From Antedon mediterranea (lineage: Eukaryota > Echinodermata > Crinoidea > Comatulida > Antedonidae): a DNA stretch of 64,000 nucleotides. Numbering within the stretch: position 1 is the first letter of the stretch; every line of letters begins with the position of its first letter. The position numbers and the translations under genes are program-made. Below the pieces are notes generated by a model. The model searched no databases. It was not told the DNA's origin and worked only from the letters and a program-made list of their open reading frames with translations. Below are positions 48,201-60,200 of this stretch, piece by piece. The stretch lies in contig NC_092673.1 in the NCBI RefSeq assembly GCF_964355755.1, positions 19,411,001 to 19,475,000 on the forward strand, given 5' to 3'.

Positions 48201-51200
48201 CTTGCTGTTCTATATATAAGTATGCTGGAAGACATCATTTGCAATTGACTAAAGTTTTAATTATCTTACTTTCATTGTATTATAATTGAAAAAGTGAAAA
48301 GCACAGCAACAAACTACTGTAATTTCACAACTGCATTATACACATAACATTCATATTATTTATTTATTCATATTATAAAAGTTTACTATATTTGTTGACT
48401 ATTTCCAACATCCTTCCTGCCTCCCTCTTGATTCCCTCCTGCCACTCTGTAATAACAACACAAAATATCAATTTTTTTTTAGTTCGGTATGTTTAATGAA
48501 TCTTTTGATAAGCTTGACAAAGGCATACTGGAAGAAAGGTTGTTGCGAACATTATGGAAAAAGCGTAAAATTGACGACGGAAAGAATTTTGAGTTTCTTG
48601 TAGCACTGATGATTCAATTAGGTTTCATTTGTGAGAGAAAGACAACCAGCAGCCAAGATGTGGCAAGTACATCTACAGTAGGTTTTGTTCATTTATCTTT
48701 TCTAACATGTATATTTTGTATGCAAGATTATGTAAAAAATACTTTTTTTGGGATGATACATAATTGGTGATTTTACATAACATTTCAAAATATTTGTAGA
48801 GCTATATGATATATTTTGATTAAACCTGAAGAAGTTTTTATCATGTATCATCTTTAGTTTTCATTAAAGAATTGTAAATGGCATTTTACAAATCAACAAT
48901 TTCAGGAATTGGTTGTGAAGCGATCATTCTTTGTGCCACTACGCCTTGCTTTTAAGACATCAAGTGAAGTGAAACCAGTGCCTGATGATTCACAATCTAT
49001 CAGTATCTATTACGACTTTAAGGGATATCTGCCAGATGTTTTGTTTCCATATATGATTATTGATTTCCTCAACAAATTTCAAAAGAAAGGAGTTGACCCA
49101 ATACTGTCATATAATCATGCTGAACTTGACTTCGACCAAGATCATGATGTGACTTTATCTCTTGTCAAATTCATAACTAAGGAGGATGAAAGAAAGTTCT
49201 TGTTAAAGGTACTGTATCATAAAATTTGAATTTGAATAAGTCATAATTTATTCTAAGCATAAACTCAATTAAAATATCAAAACATCATGTTTCTTCTTTT
49301 TTTAGGTGACTATTAAAAGAACTCCTGCTTGTAATGAAACAAGTAATGATGAACCCTCTTCTGAAGCATGCAAAGAGGTTTGTTCATTTCAGTTTGGAGA
49401 ACTATATATTTTTTTTATAGATGTTTTGGTTGATATTGAGGTTGTTATAATATTACATAGTTTAAAATAATTTAAACATTTAAAATAATTTTTGTGTAAT
49501 TCTTTTAGCGGTGTCATCTTAATTTGTATTTTACTTTGTAATTCTGTAGATTGGTTTAGTTTTCAATAATAAATAAGGTTTGAGGATTAAATAAGGATTA
49601 AGGTTGTAAGCTGGAGTCACACCTAAGCCCACTATTGCTAAGATCTATCATTTATAAAGTTAAAACTTTATTGATTTCATTATATATATATATAATATAA
49701 CATTGATTAGTAACAATTGATATAAAAACATCTTTAAAGTTAAATTATAAAATGATTTTAATATAATATCAATTTAAAGTACAAGAAACTTAAAGTACAG
49801 TTGTCAAAACTAGTTGTGATTGACTTTTTTAATATATAACATTAATTAATAACAAATGATTTATAAAAACGTCTTCAAAAATTCACTAGATTTGTATTTT
49901 AGATATTTATTTTATTTGTTGTTGTTTTAGTTTTCCCTTTTATTGTATTGTAAATTTTTAGTGAACACAACATTTTAAGAATTTGTGCTGCTGATTCAAA
50001 GTTGCTACATTAAGTATGTGTTTAATTGTCATATAGTGTTAATTGCAGTTTACCAATTTATATTTCTAGGTTTTGTTAACGATCCAGAAGTCATTTGAAC
50101 CTTCTAAAGATGGTGGTAGAAGAGGGATTCAATATGAGAGATGCATACTTTGTGATGTATGTAGTGATACATCAGAAAAGAAGCACATTCTAAATCTTGA
50201 AGATTTCCAGTATAGAAAGTTAAAATGCACCAAAACTGGCAAGTCTGTTACGATGGATGTTTCACGTTACAAGCGGCTATTTGTAGGTAAGAGTAATATA
50301 TATACAAGTTTATTTTCATTTATTTATTTGACCAATAACAATAAACTGAATGAACAAAATGATTATTATGTAATTTAATTAAACAAACACATACAAATTA
50401 TTATTTTTTTTTTTTATTTTTTTTTTAAAACCAGAAACAACAGCAGAAACAAATCCGCCACTTACAGCTTGGTTTAACAGATACAAAACAATTACAACAA
50501 CTCAGAAACACTTAAATTACGACGAGACAGATAAAGATTGGAATTAAAAATGTCAATATGGGGATGGGCCTGGACTAAACTATTATAATATAAACTTAAT
50601 CTACTGATGTAACCATTTTTTAGAACATTGACTCTACTAAAGGGAACACAAAGGATACTATTGTTTCTTAAATTACGGGCGGGAACACGAATACCGAAAT
50701 TGGAGATAAAGTTGCAGTCAAAAATAGAATGAAGACATTTAAAAAGAAAAATAAGATCATTGTGACATCTACGTAATGAAGGGGGAGATATAGGATATAT
50801 TTTTTTATCATCACAATTATAAAGATTGTTACATTTAAAAAGATTATTCTGATTGTGGTTGTGGCTGATGTAGCGCAAAAATCTAGAATAGAGTCGGTCA
50901 ATACGTGAGGCTTGGGTTTTGGAGATTGAATTGTAAATAACAGAACAAAAGTCTAAATTAGGTTGGATTAAGGTGATATATAGATAAACTTTGGAAGAAC
51001 GACCGAGATATTTTCCATTGCGCCACATCAGCCCAAGCAGCTTATTGCATTTATTTAGAAGATGATCAACATGAAAAGTAAATATCTTCATTCCTCTAAT
51101 ACCAGTAGTAGTACTATCATAATCATTATTGAACCTATACATTGTTACAACATGCTGCTATTAGCTGTGATATCTTATTCCTCTTACCAGTAGTAGTACT

Positions 51201-54200
51201 ATCAGAATCATTATTGATAATCCATGCATTGTTACAACATGCTGCTATTAGCTGTGATATCTTCATTCCTCTTACCAGTAGTAGTATTACTATCAGAATC
51301 ATTATTGATAATCTATACATTGTTACAACATGCTGCTATTAGCTCTGATATCTTCATTCCTCTTACCAGTAGTAGTACTATCAGAATCATTATTGATAAT
51401 CTATAAATTGTTACAACATGCTGCTATTAGCTGTGATATCTTCATTCCTCTTACCAGTAGTAGTACTATCAGAATCATTATTGATAATCTATACATTGTT
51501 ACAACATGCTGCTATTAGCTGTGATATCTTCATTCCTCTTACCAGTAGTAGTACTATCAGAATCATTATTGATAATCTATACATTGTTACAACATGCTGC
51601 TATTAGCTGTGATATCTCCATTCCTCTTACCAGTACCGTAGTTCCCCGGGTATAATCCCACCCCCCTTGTACGTGAAATTTGCCCGAATTTGGGAGGTGG
51701 GACTATACCCGGGGATTTCCCGTTGCATGAACTGAAAATGACGATATTTCTTCTAGCTACGATTTAGGCTATCTAAAAGCTATATTCCGATGTAGGCCTA
51801 GCAATTGATAATCTATACATTAGGGAGTTTTCGCAATCTTACGAATATGATAACGAAAACGGATACGTCACGCACACGTATCCGTTTTTCGTAAGCCAGT
51901 AAAAATCTGTTTCGCATGGCAACAAAATATTGAGGGCGCCGTCCAAAATATGACTGCGGTAAATTTGAGCGAAGCGCAGGTACGTGTTACTTGGTGGCCT
52001 AGGCCTAGCGTAGCATCAATGCGAGTGAGGACTTTAAAAACTGCTATTTATCAAAATTTACCTGGAATTTTAGTAAATTACTTTAGTAAATTACTTTCAA
52101 TAAAAGTATAATTATATTATAATCATGAATCATTCCTGATTCAAATGCAAAATGTGCAAAATAGATCAAAAACTATACTCGTTTTGTAGTTACGAATATG
52201 ACTGGTGATATTCATCAACACGAATATGCTTTACGAATATGAAATGGGGATCAGCTCAAAAGTTTCACAAATGTGTGACGTTTTCGTTATCGTATTCGTA
52301 CGGTTGCGAAACCTCCCTATTGTTACAACATGCTGCTATTAGGCGTCATGTCAAAATGACTATGCATGAAACGTGTATTCTTTTGTTCTTTAAACTTGAC
52401 TATGACTTCCAATTGTGAAACAACGTGAAAAACACTAATATGCACAGCTCATTATTAGTCCCGCCCCCACTGCATGCTTGACTAAATATTATTATTAATA
52501 TTAATTCTGATATTATATGTGTATATTTATCACAAATGAAAGAAAAAGCATTTTATTCAAAATACTCTTAAAGACATGCTTGATAGTTAATTTTACTTGA
52601 TTTACATTAATAGTGTGAACATTTTAATTGTTTTTGTTAGACCATATTCCATCTGCTATTATTGCTCGTGGTACAGATGTTAAGAAAGCGTACAATGAAG
52701 CCTTGAAAGAAGGTAGGGTCAATGTCAATCTTGGAATGCTTAAGGTGATTGGACAGGAAGGAGTTGGTAAAACGTGCCTCCTCAATGCATGTCTTGGGCT
52801 GAAGTAAGTAATATTTTCAAGTACAGTAAAAGGAACATTCAGTACTGTAGTTGTTTTATAGCCTTGCATATACTAATCATCTTTAATTTGTTTTTATATT
52901 GACTTTTATAATGTTATAAATTTTGCAGTACACCATGTGTGAACAGAACTGTTAATTATTGATTTCAAATTATTGTATTTACTTCAGATTTGAGGAAAAA
53001 CATATTGTTACAAATGGAATAGCAGTGACTAGGACTGTAAGCACAACATGGAAAGAGGCTGAAGCTGATAGTGGTAAACATGAATACATTTAATAGTATT
53101 ATTATACAATCATTAGACACAAACAGTCCCGAAGTGGAATGATATTGCATTTTAAAGCTCTAAAACAAGTTAGCTATAGACTCAATTCTCCTTCGTAAAA
53201 CCATGACCATTTTTGGCCACCATTGAAAAGCTAAAATAGTAAATTAAAAGACCACATTTATTTGAATAACGCGTTTATTGTTTACTGTTATTGTTTATTG
53301 TTTGGGGGAAGGGGAAGGCATAATTAAATTATTAAATTAGTCCGACTGTTAAAATGTGATGTAAGATTAAAGTAACGATTGTGAGGCATTTGATAAATAG
53401 GCAAACTGCCTTAAAATGTCTAGACATGTTTCGAGAAACTATTCTCATCATCAGAACAGAAAACAACACCTGATGATGAGAATAGTTTCTCTAAACATGT
53501 CAAGACATTTTAAGGCAGTTTGCCACAATCGTTATTTTAACTTGAAAGTTTGGCGGAATCATACATGATTTATCTAATGTAAGATTGAAAATCAATTATC
53601 AAGGTATTCACTAAATCAAACCTAAGACCTACACAAATATGTATACACTTTGTTTTTTTAATAGGTAATCCCTCACAACAGTATAAAAAAGTGGTCACTG
53701 ACAAAATGATGAGTGAAATGGAAAGTTCAGCTATAAACGTATGTCAAAACATGTTATAAAATTAATGAAGTAGTTTTACAGGACTTTTGTGCAATAATGA
53801 ATCAATGAAATGTTAATTTAATTTTCTAATGATTTAAGAATTGTATTATTATTTGGTTTGAAGAGTAAGTTTTTGACGAAAGCAGTATTCAAGGTTTGAT
53901 AAACAAATTTATTTCTTTTATTAGGAAAGTCCTAATGAATCAACTGAGAGTTTAGGTAAGTTTTTTATAATATTTATTATTAAACTGTAAATATGTATAA
54001 ATGTTTTAGAAATTTGTTTAATGGTTTCATCCTACCTCTTCCATTCATTGAAAAATGTATTGTTGTTATTAGAATTGAACACTGAAACAACTGCAAATAA
54101 TGCAGAACAAGATGATACACCAAATGAGACAGATGTGAGTACAGTACTGTCATTTAATTTATAATAATCTAGAGTAGCAAACCAATAATTAGGAGGGAAA

Positions 54201-57200
54201 ATGTTAAAAAATATGTATTTTATTTTTTGTTTTGTTTTTTGTATCAGGTTGACAAGAACTCGACTGTAGAAGGTATGTAACTTCTCTTTAAATTCTCTTC
54301 ATAAATAATAGCATTAATATACAGATACAAAAAAACTTGATTTCATCCTTCACAGAAAATTTACAAGGTCGCAGTTAAAAAATATCATCAATATTTATGA
54401 TATTAAAAAATATTAATAATTTAAGAAAATATCTTTCAGGATTGGATTTCATGCTAAGTACATCCATCAACAAGTTTGACAGAGACAAACTTATCCAGAG
54501 TAGTTCAGGTAATTTTATAATTGTTATTACATTCATACATATATTAATGGTTTTGAAATTATTACTACTATTGTCAATTTATATTTTCCCATTTATTGAA
54601 AAATACTTCCTATACTTAGGAATGAACGCTGTAACAACTGCAAATAATGCAGAACAAGGTGATACACCAATTGAGACAAAGAAAGATGTGAGTACAGTAC
54701 TGTCATTCATAATATATATATAGTAGATTTGTAGGAAGGTAGTAGTAAGTTGAAATTACCAATCATAACTTTAGAAATTATGAGCAAAATAAAAAAAGAC
54801 AGTCAAAATATTACTTATTGTACTTCATAGTTTTATTTTATTTTATGTGTCAGGTTGGCAAAAAATTTAGTGCAAAAGGTATGTAACATTTCCTCATGTA
54901 ATTTTCATTCAATAACACTTAATTAGTAGATGATGATGTAGAGTTGAATGACTGACTTTTTATGTGCAGTTCTGAGAAACAAAAATGAATAGTTCACAAA
55001 TTTGTTTGCTTATCGAAATTTGTATTGACAATTTCGTATGAATCATTTGTTTATTCAACCAACAAACAATAATGTAATATATAATAATGTCATACATTAT
55101 AGGCTCATAAGCAAAATATATTGAACAACAGAGGACATGTTATTTAATATTTTGGCCCATATTGAAGATGCATATACAGTAACTCCAGATTTTAATCAGT
55201 TTTTGTGACCAATATATTGATTTCCCTAAAAAACAATAGGCATGTTCTTTCATTTTTAAATGAAAACAAATTTGAGCCAATAACTATTGTACTATTAACA
55301 ACAAACAACAAGAATGTGAAAGAAATAATAATAAGACTACTAAAAAGAAGATGTCATGTGTTATGTGACAAAAAAACCCACTGTTTTCATTATAGGTACT
55401 AAACCTGTACGCTTTGATGCAGATCAGCCATTAGATAAAGAAGTAATTCATGATTTTGAGCAAAAGAAATTTAAAAGCTTGGAAAATACATTTAACATCT
55501 GGGATCATGGAGGACAGTTGATATACCATGGTATACATAGTGTAAGTTCAGATATTCAGCATTATAGTAGAGAGGCCAAATACACAAAAGTCCTCTATAA
55601 AAAGTTTGGGGGGCATTTTTTGTTAATAGCAGGCAACCATGTTGAATGTATCCTTTGTGGGGTGACAAAAACGATAGGGGTGGATGCCATCTTCAGTTTT
55701 GGGTTTTAAGGTCAGTTTATGTGGTCAAGAGGTCAAACAATGTCAAAATATAGGATTTTTTTTTATTCACGGAAAATCATCTACATTATCAGATCTATCC
55801 AAAAAGGTATATCTGAAGATCAACTGATGCTTCATATTATAGTAATTATGAGATAAACATTTAATTTTACACATAAAAACATAGGAAATTAAATATAAAA
55901 GTGTCATTTCTCAAAATGTTGTTTTCACATATTTCTGTAAAGTACACACAGTTTTTTAATAGGCTTTTCCCAGTCTGTTGTAAATTTGTCTTTTTCATGT
56001 TGTCCACCAGTCGTTTTGATTTTTGTCGGGAAAAAATAGGTCAAGTGTTATATGTATGAAACGCCATATGTGCCAAAAGATTGGTCTTTTACTATAATAT
56101 TAATATTACCTATATTAATTAATGTAATACAGTAATATTTAGAATTTTGTTTTTAGAAAAATTATTAATATTACCTATAATAATGTAATAATACTTAGAA
56201 ATTTGTTTTTAAAAAAATTTCGAAAACAGAGACCTAATGTCGAGATGTTTTTGTTTGGGTCAGAGACTCCCTATAATGTAACTATTTAAACATTTTTTCA
56301 TTATTTCAATGATACAAGTTTTTATTGAAGTTTGTTGTTTCAAGAAATCTCGAAAGAGAAACCTGGGTATCGAGTCTTTGCTTTCAAAAACCTAACTATT
56401 GGACTTTATCAAGGTTGGAAGGAGTGGTAATTGGGGACTTCTTTTCTTCTTGAGGCCTTCGCATCTATGCTATCATGGCTGACGGTGATAACAAATATAA
56501 AACTCCTTAAGTAATTAAGAAGTCCTTTATACACATGGATAAAGACGGTTTTAACGTTATTTAGAAACATTACGTTACGTACTGTGTCCAGGTATGAAAT
56601 CCATCTCTCCAAAAAGACATAAACGCACTTGAAGAGGACAACGTCATGCGACAAATCAAATTCCAGCTATCCATTCTTATTCATATGAAGATCGTTTAAA
56701 GTTTCTTGGTCTAACAACCCTATATGACAGACAAATTCATGGTGACTTGATTGAAAATTTTCAAAAGATTTCGAGGGTGTAGCCAAGGAAGACTTCCTTC
56801 AAATGAGATGCAATCTAAGCAGAAATACACGAGGACATCAGCTTAGACTTTTTAAACCTAAATTTCACAAAGAACTGATAGGAGATCCACTTTTTCACAA
56901 TTAGTAATTATATATTTTAATAGTTTGCCAACCAAAGTCGTCATTTCTGAAACCACCAACACATTTAAAAACCGATTGGATTCGTTGTAGAAATGAGGTT
57001 AAAAGGGTAAACAAATTTACCTATCTAAACTATCAGAACCAATATTCTAAACACTGAGTGGATGATTGATCAATTCAAAATAGAATCATTGGTATAACAA
57101 GAAACGCTGTAATTCATTGAAAGGTTCTGCATGACATGGTCAGACTGATCACGAATCACACATAATACACAATATTCTTTCGAACTGACAAATGATGACA

Positions 57201-60200
57201 ACTTATTGAAAGAAAAAAAACAGTAGAACTTAGAACTTCATGAGCCACTGAGAAAGCATCGCTCTAAACCTTTGCGGATTTCTATAGGCCTAAGGCAACT
57301 GTTTCGATAAAAAAAAAAAAAGTAGCCTATATAAAAACTGACAGAAAATCTGCTGATCAACCATTGGAGTATGATCATAGCTCAATTTTAATATCTTTAA
57401 CCAAATATGACTTCACATATCTTGATGGATGGCGTTGAAATACCCACAGATGTTCCAGAAGAAAACTTACAGTAAAAACATGATGGTCATGCACTATAGG
57501 ATGCAGTAAACATGGCTGTAAACATTTTGGTGACTATGCAAGTATTTATTCAAGTTACCTAGATATTTCGTCATTTTGTTGTATTTGATCATTACATTGT
57601 GACAGTGACACGATTGAAAGGATAGTCCCAATGTACTAATCTGTACTTCCGTATGTGTTTTGGGCCACACTCATCGGTTTGGAGGAGAACAAATATCACA
57701 AAGTTATTAGACATTCTTTATGTCAATAACAAAGAGCTTGCAATTATACATGAAAGTTGATGTTAATTTATAATGATATGCACTTTGTAACAGTAGCCTT
57801 CAAAAGTATGGACGATGTCTGGTATAGTGAACAATAAAGTGGTTGAAAACCTATTAAGAATAATCTAACCAGCTTCCATGCCATTACAGGTTGCAGCACG
57901 TCATTATTTGCTGGTTATGGGAAGAGGTCATACTGGAAATCATTTGTAACGCATCCACTCCTTGTAAATGGAATTGATTAAGATTAAGACTTTCCACGTA
58001 CAGTGTACACTAAAGTTTAATATTGCCAAATATATGGTACTCTTGAGCAGAACTGTATAATAACAGACTACTCTTTGGTGCTACCTCCATCTAGACTCAG
58101 TGACTATATACCATTAACACTAGTGATATATAGTTTATCTGATTATTTTGAAACTACTGATCATGCATATAATACAAGAATTAATCATTATTTTAATTTA
58201 GCCATTCCTCCTTGTCGTATTAATTGTGGACAATTTAGAATTTCTTTTTCTGGTGCTGTTATTTGGAATGATTTACCTTTAGAATTACAAACAATTACAT
58301 CTAGATTTGCTTTCTCTAAACAACTTAAAGAATTACTTTTATCTAAGTATATAAAAGAATAATCTATAATTTACAATGTTTTTATATATTGTTAATTCAT
58401 CAGATATTATCTATTGAACTGATATGGTTTTGTTTATTACAGTATAGTACATACAGCACTTATGTTATGTTATTTTATTTATTTATTATTCAACATTTTT
58501 TGTTTTGTTTTTGAAGTTATCAAATTTTTATTTTCTTTTAAGTTCTGTTATTTATTTGTTAATTTTGTAGCTTAAGTTAGTTAAGATAAAAGGTACCAAG
58601 CTTGATTAGCTTCGGCTATACCTTGGCTACCTTTTGTATTAAATTGTTTTTTGTTTGATACAATAAAGAAGATTATTATTATATTTCCCTTAAATATTAA
58701 GTATTTCACTTCACTCAATAAATATTTAAGTACCTGTATTTCTACTTCGGGAAACACTTAAAATTAAAAAAACTCGCCTATGGTGAATACAGACATCATA
58801 GAACCTGAACATACGAGCCAACTATCAGGCAGAGCTATAAGTATGTGGCCTAAATGAATCGGGTCGTTTGGAAGCCCCTAACCCAGTTGTCAGTTTGGAA
58901 CTTGTTACATGTGCATGTAAACTAAAGAGCCAGATGAAGTTGTTACAGAAAGCATGCATATGTGGTTGTGATTCAATCGTTTGCCGTTACCCAGATGGCC
59001 AGTAGGCATTATATATCAGTGCTTGAAGAAATACCCACATCAGAGCGTTACCTCCTTCCATCCCAGAAAAATTTCGAATATTGGCATGTGCCCATGCCGC
59101 CCATTACTCCCAACCCACAAACCCTCTGTGACCGTTTTTAAATGAAATTTAAGACATTCCAGTAGGCCTCCAATTTCGGTTATTTTGATACTCTAGGACT
59201 CATCCTCTCCATTCCTTGAACACCTTCCAGGAGTGACTCAAAAAGTTTAAAATCTTCCCAGTACAATTCTGGTCTTTTTGACACCACACTATAACCATCA
59301 GCCCCAGGCTATCATGAAAATTATATTTATTTCAATTATTAATACCGATAATTAACAGGTCTGTGCTCTATTTGACCTTATGACCTTGAAAATGACCTTT
59401 AAACTTGTAAGTTGAAAAATTGATGAACTGCACCATCTACAGCAATATGTCAATAATGATCCAATAATGGTTACATTTCTTTTAATTAGCTTATATGTTG
59501 TTGAAAACAGCTTAAACCTCTATTTTACCATATTTGACCTTATAACCTTGAAAATGACCTTTGACCTGAAATTTGAGAGCGGCATCCACCCCTATCTTTT
59601 TTGTCATCCCATAAGGGATATATTCCACATGGTTGCCTGCTATTAACATAAAATGCCCCCCATGATGAAAAAGCTCACATTGGCCGCCCTACTATTATAT
59701 AAAACCTAAATAGATTCCTCTCATTTGATTGGACAATTGTGGGTCACAATAATAATATAGTAAAATCTAAGTGGCCTAATTTTATGCTCGCCAAAAACGT
59801 GGTTATTTCGGATTTTACCGAATGAAGCCTAGACAGCGCGTCCTCCATAACAACAATACTTTGCCCATGCTCCAGCGCAAGATAGATAACTGTTGCTAAG
59901 CTCCTATCTTATAACACTACGCTCCCTGTAATTCCATAGACGCCTTCTATTCGATTTAAAATCTAAATGGTTTAAATTTTTGCAGTCCGCCTCAAACTTT
60001 CTGTGGTTAACCATCTTGAGGGTTGATTCATGAAAAAGGTAATAAATTATGTAAACAAAGTAAAATAATAGTTTCTTTTGGATCTGGACACTTTCCTATT
60101 AATTCTGTGTGTTTACATCCGTCTTTGACCGAAACATTGTACAATATTGCCTTGACAATGACTTATTCTGCTTCATATTTGTCCTCCTGATTGGTGTCCA

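Larger units (their letters stand above)
55565..59694. mobile_element. E3: 4.1-kb TIR element in Roco intron 25
   Basis: The left end 'tagtagagaggccaa' and right end 'ttggccgccctacta' are inverted. The match continues inwards through 'ggggggcattttttgttaat', 'agcaggcaaccatgt' and 'gataggggtggatgcc' (55605-55690 against 59580-59670). 'tta' flanks both sides. The interior contains LINE fragments and remnants of a transposon-associated protein. It accounts for most of the 5.3-kb intron. Confidence 0.65.
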
